Notes under the pieces: model-generated
What the model saw: the letters and a program-made list of their open reading frames with translations, nothing else
The model's database searches: none
Told to the model about the DNA's origin: nothing
Shown: one piece after another, positions 28,094 to 35,539 of the stretch
How the letters are laid out: each line of letters opens with the position of its first letter
Numbering within the stretch: position 1 is the first letter of the stretch
Assembly: GCF_000717995.1 (NCBI RefSeq)
Contig: NZ_JODM01000005.1
Coordinates: forward strand, 62,001-126,000
Direction of reading: 5' to 3'
Source: Streptomyces violaceorubidus
GTDB taxonomy: Bacteria; Actinomycetota; Actinomycetes; Streptomycetales; Streptomycetaceae
DNA length: 64,000 bases
Program-made: the position numbers and the translations under genes

Positions 28094-30702
28094 CGCCGGG
28101 TGCTTCCTTCCAGGAGGTCGTCTTCCGAGGGGCGCCGCAGGCCGATGTCCAGCAGCGGCAGGTCGGGCTTCATCTGGTCGCGCTCGGGCACGAAGCCCAC
28201 GACCGGGTCGGGGGTGTCGGGCGCGTTCACGAAGGACACGAACCGGGCCAGCTTCTCGGGGTCGTTGACGGTCTCGGCCCACTCGTCGCGGTAGTGCGCG
28301 ACATGGGCCCGCATCAGGGACTCCAGCTCGTCGCAGATGCCGAGCGAGTCGTGCACGACGACGTCCCGTACGTGGTCCAGGCCGCCGGGGATGCGCTCCA
28401 GCCAGGTGGAGGTGCGCTCCAGCTTGTCGGCGGTGCGGATGTAGAACATCAGGAACCGGTCGATCAGCCGGACCAGTTCGGCGTCGGAGAGGTCCTGCGC
28501 GAGCAGGTCCGCGTGGCGCGGGGTGGCGCCGCCGTTGCCGCCGACGTACAGGTTCCAGCCGTTGGAGGTGGCGATCACCCCGAAGTCCTTGGACTGGGCC
28601 TCCGCGCACTCGCGGGCGCACCCGGAGACCGCCGACTTCAGCTTGTGCGGGGACCTCAGACCCCGGTAGCGCAGCTCCAGGTCGATCGCCATCCGCACCG
28701 AGTCCTGGACGCCGTAGCGGCACCAGGTCCGCCCCACGCAGGACTTCACCGTGCGCAGCGACTTCCCGTACGCGTGCCCCGACTCGAAACCCGCGTCCAC
28801 CAGCCGGGCCCAGATCAGCGGCAGCTGCTCGACGCGGGCGCCGAACATGTCGATCCGCTGACCACCGGTGATCTTCGTGTAGAGCCCGAAGTCCCGGGCG
28901 ATCTCGCCGATGACGATCAGCTTCTCCGGGGCGATCTCGCCACCGGGGATGCGCGGGACGACGGAGTACGAGCCGTTGCGCTGGAGGTTGGCGAGGAAGT
29001 GGTCGTTGGTGTCCTGGAGCGCGGCCTGCTCGCCCTCCAGGACGTAGCCGCTCGCGCCGATCGCCGGGGCCAGGGAGGCGATGATCGAGCCGACCGCCGG
29101 CTTGCACACCTCGCAGCCCTCACCGCCCCGCGCCCCCTCCCGGCCGTGCCGGTCCAGCAGCTCCCGGTAGGAGGTGATCCGCAGGGCGCCGACGATCTCG
29201 TACAGCTCCTCGCGGGTCTGGGAGAAGCAGCCGCACAGGCCCTTGTCCACCTCGACGCCGCTCGCCTCCAGCTCGGCGGTGACCAGCTGGCCCAGCACCT
29301 TGACGCAGGACCCGCAGCCGGTGCCGGCCCTGGTGCACTTCTTCACCTCGGGCACGGTCGCGCAGGAGTGCTCCGTCACCGCGCCCCGGATGGTGCCCTT
29401 GGTGACGCTGTGGCAGGAGCAGATCACCGCGTCGTCGGGCAGCGCGGCCGGGCCCAGCTGGGCCGGGGCCCCGGCACCGGCGGGCAGCACCAGGGACTCG
29501 GGCGAGACCGGCGGGACCGAGCCGGTGAAGGCGCGCAGCGTGCCGTAGGCCTCCGCGTCGCCGACCAGGATGCCGCCGAGCAGCGTGCCGTCGCGGCCCA
29601 CGACCAGCTTCTTGTACAGGCCCGCGCGGGAGTCGGAGTAGACGACGTCCAGGCAGTCCTCGGCGGTGCCGTGCGCGTCGCCGAAGGACGCCACGTCCAC
29701 GCCGAGCAGCTTCAGCTTGGTGGACAGGTCGGCGCCTGTGAAGGACGCCTCGTCGTCGGCGATCGTCGCGGCGGCCGTCTCGGCCTGCTCGTACCCGGGC
29801 GCCACCAGCCCGTACACCCGGCCGTCGGACGCCAGCGCGCACTCGCCGATCGCGAACACGTGCGGGTCGGTGACCGTGCGGCACTGCTCGTCGACGCTGA
29901 TCCCACCGCGCTCGCCGACCGCGAGCCCGCACTCCCGGGCCAGCTGGTCGCGGGGCCGGACACCGGCGCTGAACACCACCAGGTCGGTGGCGAGTTCGGA
30001 GCCGTCGGACAGCTTCATGCCGGTGACGGCGCCCGCGTCGTCGACCACGATCTCCTGGGTGCCGACGCCCGTGTGGACGGACAGGCCCATCTCCTCGATG
30101 GTGCGCAGCAGCGCCGCGCCGCCGCCCTCGTCGACCTGCACCGGCATCAGGCGGGGCGCGAACTCCACGATGTGCGAGGTGAGGCCGAGCCCCTTGAGCG
30201 CGCCGGCGGCCTCCAGGCCGAGCAGCCCGCCGCCGACCACCGCGCCGGTCGTCGCCTTCTTCGCGTACTCCTCGATGGCGAGGAGGTCCTCGATCGTCCG
30301 GTAGACGAAGCAGCCCTCCGCGTCCTTGCCGGGCACCGGCGGGACGAACGGGTAGGAGCCGGTGGCCAGGACCAGGACGTCGTAGGCGACGACCAGCCCC
30401 GAGCGGGCGGTCACCGTGCGCGCCTCCCGGTCGACGCTCTCGGCCGGGTCCCCGACGCGCAGCTCGATGCCGTGCTCCTCGATGAAGGCGAGGTCGGTCA
30501 TCGACAGGTCCTCGGGGGTCTTCCCCGAGAAGTACGAGGTGAGCTGGACGCGGTCGTAGGCGGGGCGCGGCTCCTCGCACAGGACGACCACGCGGTGCGT
30601 GCCGGTCAGGCCGCGCTCGGCGAGGGCCTCCAGGAAGCGCTGGCCGACCATGCCGTGGCCGACCAGCACGATCGTCGGGGTGTGCCCCGGGGTGGCGGTC
30701 AT
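28090..30702 (-). CDS. nirB: nitrite reductase [NAD(P)H] large subunit NirB
   Basis: Reduces nitrite to ammonium with six electrons from NAD(P)H, through FAD, iron-sulphur and siroheme. The 870 residues contain, in order, an FAD/NAD oxidoreductase domain (TIVLVGHGMVGQRFLEAL to about 400); a BFD-like [2Fe-2S] module (CSCHSVTKG, then CTRAGTGCGSC near 425-465) and a second CEVCKP site; and the sulfite/nitrite reductase half-domains ending in the 4Fe-4S/siroheme site (CVGRTWC, then CARECAEAQ). The start overlaps the upstream stop (TGATG). The sirohydrochlorin chelatase at 38675 likely supplies its siroheme. Confidence 0.96.
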   Translation of the reverse strand: MTATPGHTPTIVLVGHGMVGQRFLEALAERGLTGTHRVVVLCEEPRPAYDRVQLTSYFSGKTPEDLSMTDLAFIEEHGIELRVGDPAESVDREARTVTARSGLVVAYDVLVLATGSYPFVPPVPGKDAEGCFVYRTIEDLLAIEEYAKKATTGAVVGGGLLGLEAAGALKGLGLTSHIVEFAPRLMPVQVDEGGGAALLRTIEEMGLSVHTGVGTQEIVVDDAGAVTGMKLSDGSELATDLVVFSAGVRPRDQLARECGLAVGERGGISVDEQCRTVTDPHVFAIGECALASDGRVYGLVAPGYEQAETAAATIADDEASFTGADLSTKLKLLGVDVASFGDAHGTAEDCLDVVYSDSRAGLYKKLVVGRDGTLLGGILVGDAEAYGTLRAFTGSVPPVSPESLVLPAGAGAPAQLGPAALPDDAVICSCHSVTKGTIRGAVTEHSCATVPEVKKCTRAGTGCGSCVKVLGQLVTAELEASGVEVDKGLCGCFSQTREELYEIVGALRITSYRELLDRHGREGARGGEGCEVCKPAVGSIIASLAPAIGASGYVLEGEQAALQDTNDHFLANLQRNGSYSVVPRIPGGEIAPEKLIVIGEIARDFGLYTKITGGQRIDMFGARVEQLPLIWARLVDAGFESGHAYGKSLRTVKSCVGRTWCRYGVQDSVRMAIDLELRYRGLRSPHKLKSAVSGCARECAEAQSKDFGVIATSNGWNLYVGGNGGATPRHADLLAQDLSDAELVRLIDRFLMFYIRTADKLERTSTWLERIPGGLDHVRDVVVHDSLGICDELESLMRAHVAHYRDEWAETVNDPEKLARFVSFVNAPDTPDPVVGFVPERDQMKPDLPLLDIGLRRPSEDDLLEGSTRR

Positions 30703-31940
30703 CAGGAGCCTCCGTCTTGGGTGAGCAGGTGGAGCAGGGGGCCGCCGTCGGAGGGGAGCGGCTCTGCTCCCTCCCAGGCGCGCGCCAGCGCGCCGACGGT
30801 GCCGAGTTCGCCGACCAGGACCCCGCCGACCAGCCGGTCGTCACGGACGACGACCTTGCGGTAGGTGCCCCGGGTGGCGTCGGCGAGTTGTACGACGTCG
30901 TCGCCGGGGCGGGGGTCGGTCTCGCCGAACGCGGCGAGGTCGAAGGGGCTGTCCGGCCCGTCGAAGGGGCCCTCGGGCCCGGTGAGGGTGAGCCGGGTCA
31001 GCGAGCGGGTGCCGGTGTAGCGGGCGGTGCCGTCGCCGGTGAGCAGGTCGGCCAGCACCCCGGCCTGTTCGAGGGCGGGCGCGGCCAGCCCGTACACGCG
31101 GTCCGCGTGCTGGGCGCAGTCGCCGACGGCGCGGATGTGCGGGTCCGAGGTGCGCAGCTCGTCGTCGACGAGGACGCCCCTGCCGACCTCCAGCCCCGCC
31201 TCCCGCGCGAGCCCGACCCGGGGCCGCACCCCGCACGCGAGCACCACCAGGTCGGCGCCGAGGGCGTACCCGTCGCCCATCTCCACGGACCGCACCGCCC
31301 CGCCGACCCCGCGCACGTCCCGTACCCGGCACTCGGTGTGCACCTCGACGCCGAGGCCCTCCAGGTGCCGCCGCACCAGCGCCGAGGCCGCCGGGTCGAG
31401 CTGGCGCTCCATCAGCCGCTCGGACTGCTGGGCGAGGACGACCTGGGCGCCGCGCACGGCCAGCGCACGGGCGGCGGACACGCCGAGCAGCCCGCCGCCG
31501 ATGACGACCGCCCGGGCCCCGGGCCGCACCGCCTTGGACAGGCCCAGGCAGTCGTCCATGGTCCGGAACGCGTGCACGCCCTCGGGCAGCTCGCGGTCCG
31601 GGGTGAACAGGCCGCGCAGGGGCGGCAGCACGGCGTTGGAGCCGGTGGCCAGGACCAGCGTGTCGTAGGCGAGGACGGACCCGTCGGCGCACCGCACGGT
31701 CCGCCCGGCCCGGTCGATGCCGGTGACCCGGCCGCGCAGCAGCCCGGCGGGCGCCGGCAGGGCGATCACCTCGGGGCTGTACCGTCCGGCCAGCACCTCG
31801 GCGAGCAGCACCCGGTTGTACGGGCGGTGCTCCTCCTCGCCGACCAGCAGCGCGGGCGTGCCCAGCTCACCGAGCCGCCGGGCGAGCGTCACGCCCGCGA
31901 GCCCGGCGCCGATCACCACCACACGCGTTTTCGAGGTCAT
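30702..31940 (-). CDS. FAD-dependent pyridine nucleotide-disulfide oxidoreductase, nitrate/nitrite reductase electron-transfer type
   Basis: A 412-residue flavoprotein paralogous to the NirB N-terminal domain. FAD site: VVVIGAGLAGVTLARRLGEL. NAD site: AVVIGGGLLGVSAARALAVR. The conserved RPYNRVLLAEVLAG is also found in NirB-type reductases. It lacks iron-sulphur or siroheme modules, so it probably passes NAD(P)H electrons to a partner, most likely the NasA nitrate reductase at 35540-37720, which has no reductase subunit of its own. First gene of the nitrite operon, overlapping nirB by TGATG. The upstream box at 31964-32001 is of GlnR type. NasB/NasC-like naming is possible but unproven. Confidence 0.88.
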   Translation of the reverse strand: MTSKTRVVVIGAGLAGVTLARRLGELGTPALLVGEEEHRPYNRVLLAEVLAGRYSPEVIALPAPAGLLRGRVTGIDRAGRTVRCADGSVLAYDTLVLATGSNAVLPPLRGLFTPDRELPEGVHAFRTMDDCLGLSKAVRPGARAVVIGGGLLGVSAARALAVRGAQVVLAQQSERLMERQLDPAASALVRRHLEGLGVEVHTECRVRDVRGVGGAVRSVEMGDGYALGADLVVLACGVRPRVGLAREAGLEVGRGVLVDDELRTSDPHIRAVGDCAQHADRVYGLAAPALEQAGVLADLLTGDGTARYTGTRSLTRLTLTGPEGPFDGPDSPFDLAAFGETDPRPGDDVVQLADATRGTYRKVVVRDDRLVGGVLVGELGTVGALARAWEGAEPLPSDGGPLLHLLTQDGGS

Positions 31941-31947
31941 GCCGTCG

Positions 31948-32001
31948 AGCGTGCGGGGCGGGTGTTACCCGGTGGCATCCCTTCTGTTTCCCACGGGGAA
32001 C
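31948..32001 (-). promoter_or_regulatory. GlnR-type box and leaderless promoter of the nitrite reductase operon
   Basis: On the minus strand, four pentamers sit at exact 11-bp steps: GTTCC, GAAAC, GATGC, GTAAC (32001 to 31964). This matches the GlnR layout gTnAc-n6-GaAAc-n6 repeated. Ten bases further is CACGCT (31953-31948), a -10-like hexamer, then 7 bp to the ATG at 31940. The layout predicts nitrogen control by GlnR and a leaderless mRNA. Confidence 0.75.
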
Positions 32002-32149
32002 GCTGCCCTCAGCGGCAGCGGGGGAGGGATGTGAGGGACATGTCCGGCCACCGGGGAGGGCGGTGAGGGGCCCGGCCGGGTGCGCGCCTACCTCAGAAGT
32101 CCCTCAGCTCGATGGACGGCACATCCATCCCGTCCATAGGGTCGCGATC

Positions 32150-32932
32150 ATGCCCGACATATCGCTGACCACGGTCGTCCTGCTCTGCCTCGCCGCACTC
32201 GCGGCCGGCTGGATCGACGCCGTGGTCGGCGGCGGCGGCCTCCTGCTGCTGCCCGCCCTGCTGCTCGGCCTGCCCTCCGGCACCCCGGCCGCGCACGCGC
32301 TGGGCACCAACAAGGCGGTCGCCATCGTCGGCACCACGGGCGCCGCGGTGACCTACGCCCGCAAGGCGCCGGTGGACGTGCGCACCGCCGTGCGCATCGG
32401 TCTGGCGGCGCTGGCCGGATCGTCCGGCGGGGCGTTCTTCGCGGCGGGGATGAGCACCGAGGTGCTCAAGCCGGTGATCATGGTGGTGCTGCTCGCGGTG
32501 GCGGCCTTCGTGATCCTGCGCCCCGCCTTCGGCACCGCGCCCGCCACCGGACCGGCCACCCGCCGCCAGATCCTCGCCGCGATCGGTCTCGCGGGCCTCG
32601 GCATCGGCTTCTACGACGGCCTCGTCGGCCCCGGCACCGGAACCTTCCTGGTCCTGGCCCTCACCGCGCTGCTCCACCTGGACCTGGTCACGGCGTCCGC
32701 CACCGCCAAGATCGTCAACTGCTGCACCAACGCGGGCGCCCTCGCCACCTTCGCCTGGCAGGGGGCGGTGCTGTGGCAGCTGGCCGTCCTGATGGCCGTC
32801 TTCAACCTGGCCGGCGGCATGTTCGGCGCCCACACCGCCCTCAAGAAGGGCAGCGGCTTCGTCCGCGTCGTCCTGCTGACGGTGGTCTTCGCCCTGGTGG
32901 CGAACCTGGCCTGGGAGCAGTGGGTGGCGTAG
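32150..32932 (+). CDS. TauE/SafE family membrane permease
   Basis: A 260-residue integral membrane protein with eight hydrophobic helices. The family's two half-repeats are visible: AAGWIDAVVGGGGLLLLPAL in the first and FYDGLVGPGTGTFLVLAL in the second. HALGTNKAVAIVGTTGAA is the typical motif after helix 2. Family members are predicted to export or import sulfite, sulfonates or organic anions. Here it is divergent from the nitrite reductase operon, but no sulfur gene is adjacent, so the substrate is open. The ATG at 32150 is chosen because TAGGGT lies seven bases upstream (leaderless) and the sequence before it is not conserved-looking. Confidence 0.88.
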   Translation: MPDISLTTVVLLCLAALAAGWIDAVVGGGGLLLLPALLLGLPSGTPAAHALGTNKAVAIVGTTGAAVTYARKAPVDVRTAVRIGLAALAGSSGGAFFAAGMSTEVLKPVIMVVLLAVAAFVILRPAFGTAPATGPATRRQILAAIGLAGLGIGFYDGLVGPGTGTFLVLALTALLHLDLVTASATAKIVNCCTNAGALATFAWQGAVLWQLAVLMAVFNLAGGMFGAHTALKKGSGFVRVVLLTVVFALVANLAWEQWVA

Positions 32933-32985
32933 CCGGGGCCGGTGAAGCGGCACGGCCGGACCGTCCGGCGTACGTCCCGAACGGC

Positions 32986-33615
32986 TCACCGGCTCCCGGT
33001 CAGGTGGGCGAAGACGACCACGTTGCCCTGGTAGCCGGTACTGCGTGAGTAGGGGCCGCCGCAGGTGATGACGCGCAGTTCGGGGCGGTCGGCGGCGCCG
33101 TAGACCTTCTCGTCGGGGAAGGCGTCGGCGGCGTAGACCTCCACCGCGTCCACCGTGAACACCGCGACGCCGCCGTCGCGCCGGTCGACCTCGATCGCCG
33201 CGCCCTTCTCCAGGGCGCCGAGCCGGTAGAAGACGGCGGGGCCCTCCGCGTTGTCGACGTGCCCGGCGACGATCGCGGTGCCCGTCTCGCCGGGGGTGGT
33301 GCCCGCCTCGTACCAGCCCGCGAGGTTCTTCTTCTCGGCCGGCGGCACGTCCAGGCTGCCCGTACCGGTCAGGCCCAGGCCGGTCAGCGGGGCGTCCACG
33401 CCGATCGCCGGGACGCGGATCCGGTCCGGCGGGGAGGGCGGCAGCGCCGGTGCCGCGGCGCCCCGGTCGGCCTGCCCGGCCCGGTCGGTGCGGGCCTGCG
33501 CGGCCGAGGGCTGGGGCGGGGCGTCGGGATGGTCGCCGCCGACCAGCAGCCACGCCCCCGAGCAGAGGGCGACGGCGGTGACGGCGGCTATCGCGGTGTC
33601 CTTGACCCTGCGCAT
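32986..33615 (-). CDS. class F-type sortase
   Basis: A 209-residue membrane-anchored transpeptidase-like protein. An N-terminal signal anchor (TAIAAVTAVALCSGAWLLVG) and a Pro/Ala-rich linker precede the sortase beta barrel. The catalytic His is in IVAGHVDNAEG and the Cys in LRVITCGGPYS; the Arg position falls in the SRSTGYQGNVVVFAH region. TCGG and the small size are typical of class F sortases in actinobacteria. It lies 119 bp downstream of a secreted surface protein on the same strand, its probable functional partner. That partner has no clear LPxTG motif, so the actual reaction is uncertain. Confidence 0.9.
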   Translation of the reverse strand: MRRVKDTAIAAVTAVALCSGAWLLVGGDHPDAPPQPSAAQARTDRAGQADRGAAAPALPPSPPDRIRVPAIGVDAPLTGLGLTGTGSLDVPPAEKKNLAGWYEAGTTPGETGTAIVAGHVDNAEGPAVFYRLGALEKGAAIEVDRRDGGVAVFTVDAVEVYAADAFPDEKVYGAADRPELRVITCGGPYSRSTGYQGNVVVFAHLTGSR

Positions 33616-33734
33616 GACGTCCCCTCTCCCTCGCGTCCCTGGGGATCCCCTGCCCCCTCCGGGCCGCGAGGGGCGTCGGACCCGGAGGGGGTGGGGAAGT
33701 GCGGTACCGGTGGACGGGCAGCGGAGGGTGCCCG

Positions 33735-34283
33735 TCAGATCCCGTCGCCTCTCGCCCGGCGATGCAGGAGCCAGGTACCGCCCGCGGCGGCGACGGCGAG
33801 AGCCGCCACACCGGCCGCGGTCTGCACGGGGCCGGGGCCAAGAGCGCCGCCGACCCCCGTCTTCACGCTTCCTCTGGGGTACACCTGCTCGGCGGCCGGG
33901 TGCCCGGCGGCCGAGGTCAGCGTGACCACCAGGTCACCCGTCACCCGCCGGTCGCCGTCCCCACAGGTCGCGACGATCTCGTACGTTCCCGGCTGCGCGC
34001 TCGGCGGCACCTCGAAGTGCCCCGTCGCCCCGGCCTCGCCCGTGCCCGGCGCCAGCGGGAACGCGCCCGCGCCGACCGCGCTGGCGTCACCCGCCGCCGA
34101 GCCGCCCTTCCCGCACACCGCGGTCGTCACCACGGCCCGGTCGCCCGGTACGACCGAGGACGGATACACCGTCAGGCCGCCGGTGGCGACGGTCTCCCCG
34201 GCGGACACCGGGGCCGCGGTGGTCAGACCGACGGCCGCGGCGGCGAGCGCGGTACCGGTCAGCAGGCGGGCGGTACGTCGCAT
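33735..34283 (-). CDS. secreted surface protein with C-terminal membrane anchor, sortase neighbour
   Basis: A 182-residue exported protein: signal peptide MRRTARLLTGTALAAAAVGL with a cleavage site near VSA-GE; a beta-sandwich-like domain (VYPSSVVPGDRAVVTTAVCG to GTYEIVATCGDGDRRVTGDL) with two Cys that could form a disulfide; the segment YPRGSVKTGVGGALGPGPVQ; a hydrophobic helix; and HRRAR at the end. The anchor architecture resembles a sortase substrate but has no canonical LPxTG. RGSVKTGVGG sits where the sorting motif should be. AAAGGAG precedes the ATG. Followed by the sortase gene in a likely operon. Confidence 0.8.
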   Translation of the reverse strand: MRRTARLLTGTALAAAAVGLTTAAPVSAGETVATGGLTVYPSSVVPGDRAVVTTAVCGKGGSAAGDASAVGAGAFPLAPGTGEAGATGHFEVPPSAQPGTYEIVATCGDGDRRVTGDLVVTLTSAAGHPAAEQVYPRGSVKTGVGGALGPGPVQTAAGVAALAVAAAGGTWLLHRRARGDGI

Positions 34284-34409
34284 CGGTGCTCCTTTGAGCT
34301 CTTCGGTGGCCCTGCCCTACCGAGGAAAGTGGCACCGCGCCCGGCCCGCCCCCCGAGCGGGTGTGAACGGGTGACCGGTGCCTCCGAACGAGCCCGGGGA
34401 GGAGGCGGC

Positions 34410-34440
34410 TTGACCTCGACCAAACTTGAGGTAGCAGGCT
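34410..34440 (+). promoter_or_regulatory. SoxR-type promoter of the FMN reductase
   Basis: The near-perfect dyad ACCTCGACCAAACTTGAGGT (34413-34432) lies between -35 TTGACC (34410-34415) and -10-like CAGGCT (34435-34440). The spacer is exactly 19 bp, the hallmark of MerR/SoxR-activated promoters. The ATG follows after 7 bp. No soxR gene is in the window. Confidence 0.8.
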
Positions 34441-34447
34441 CTGCCGC

Positions 34448-35035
34448 ATGGACACCACGATCGCACCGCTCCGCGTCACCCTGCTCGTCGGCAGCAACCG
34501 CCACGGCCGCTTCGGCCCCGTCGTCGCCGACTGGCTCCTGGACCACCTCCGGGCCCACGACGACCTGCTCCCCGAGGTGGTGGACGTCGCCGCGACCGAC
34601 CTGCCCACCACCTTCGCCCCGACCCCACAGGCGACCGCCGCGCTGGCGGAGATCACCCCGAAACTGGCGGGCGCCGACGCGTTCGTCGTCCTGACCCCCG
34701 AGTACAACCACTCGTTCCCGGCGGCCCTGAAGAACGTCGTCGACTGGCACTTCACCGAGTGGCGGGCCAAGCCCGTCGGCCTGGTCTCCTACGGCGGCCT
34801 GGCCGGCGGCCTGCGGGCCGCGGAGCACCTGCGCCAGGTCTTCGCCGAACTGCACGCCGTCACCGTCCGCGACACCGTCTCCTTCCACAACGCGGGCGCG
34901 GCCTTCGACGACCGGGGCAGGCTCAGGGACCCCTCCGGTCCGGACGCGGCGGCCAAGACGATGCTCGACCAGCTGGTCTGGTGGGGACGGGCCCTGCGGG
35001 AGGCGAAGGAGAGGCGGCCCTACGACGGAGCGTGA
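34448..35035 (+). CDS. NAD(P)H-dependent FMN reductase
   Basis: A 195-residue flavodoxin-fold reductase. The FMN-phosphate loop is LLVGSNRHGRFGPVVADWL, and TPEYNHSFPAALKNVVDW is the signature of the SsuE/ArsH/chromate-reductase group. YGGLAGGLRAAEHL contacts the flavin. It reduces flavin or quinone-like substrates with NAD(P)H. The SoxR-type promoter indicates induction by redox-active compounds. From memory, S. coelicolor SCO2478, a member of the SoxR regulon, is an NADPH-dependent FMN reductase in the same neighbourhood, and this is probably its orthologue. Leaderless start likely. Confidence 0.9.
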   Translation: MDTTIAPLRVTLLVGSNRHGRFGPVVADWLLDHLRAHDDLLPEVVDVAATDLPTTFAPTPQATAALAEITPKLAGADAFVVLTPEYNHSFPAALKNVVDWHFTEWRAKPVGLVSYGGLAGGLRAAEHLRQVFAELHAVTVRDTVSFHNAGAAFDDRGRLRDPSGPDAAAKTMLDQLVWWGRALREAKERRPYDGA

Positions 35036-35123
35036 GGCGCCGCGGGCGCCCGCGCAGCCGGTGGAGTCGAACGCGGGGAGCTCGTCACCCCGAGCCCGAG
35101 GAGTACACCGCGCCGGCCAGGCC

Positions 35124-35398
35124 GGAGGGATACGTGCCGGGCGTCCTCCACGACCGGGTGGCGGGATCGCCGTTCGCGTCGCCGACGGGGCGCCGGTCCG
35201 CGTCCGGGGGTACGGCGGGGCCCGGCGGCGCAGCTTCGTCCTGGGCTGCCCGGCCTGCGGCACCGAGCCCACGGGCTGCGCCCAGGCCTCGCGCCCGCCG
35301 AGCGCGTTGATCAGGTCGGTCGCCGAGTCCGGGGAGCGCTTGGCGCCGCCGATCATGGCCCGCCGCGCCGGACCGCTGGGAGGGATACGTGCCGGGCG
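35124..35398. repeat. 20-bp direct repeats flanking a kinase fragment
   Basis: GGAGGGATACGTGCCGGGCG occurs exactly at 35124-35143 and 35379-35398. Each copy is followed some 65-80 bp later by GTCCGCGTCCGGGGG, so a longer degenerate duplication underlies the exact core. Confidence 0.85.
35228..35360 (-). pseudogene. fragment of an FGGY carbohydrate kinase gene
   Basis: About 133 bp read on the minus strand gives LINALGGREAWAQPVGSVPQ followed by AGQPRTKLR, almost identical to LIDALGGREAWAQAVGSVPQ and AGQPVTKLR in the intact kinase at 49547-50995. Similarity stops sharply on both sides: before it the intact gene has MVGGDKRSQ against MIGGAKRSP here, and after it the frame becomes Arg/Pro noise. 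It has no start, ATP site or promoter of its own. It is a dead duplicate, derived from this or a related kinase, lying between two direct repeats. Confidence 0.85.
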
Positions 35399-35539
35399 AC
35401 CCGTGTGGCCTGGTCCGCCGTACCTTCGGCCGCCGACGCCGCGCCCGTCCGCGTCCGGGGGCCCGGCGGCGACGGTGCGGCCCGGGGCGCGCCGATCCGC
35501 CGCGGCGAGGGAGGAACCGGCCGGTGGGACGGCGGTCGG

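Larger units (their letters stand above)
35036..35539. other. 504-bp gene-free scar region
   Basis: Between the FMN reductase and the nasA stop. It contains an FGGY-kinase gene fragment, two 20-bp direct repeats and repeated GTCCGCGTCCGGGGG-like blocks. No intact gene, transposase or terminator is recognisable. Confidence 0.65.

Noticed and set aside
34448..35356. A complete second FGGY kinase on the minus strand near 35 kb
   Set aside because: Only about 45 codons are similar to the real kinase; the remainder is antisense to the FMN reductase and lacks ATP-site motifs.
35036..35539. Insertion sequence at the kinase fragment
   Set aside because: Direct repeats and a gene fragment are present, but there is no transposase remnant and no terminal inverted repeats.
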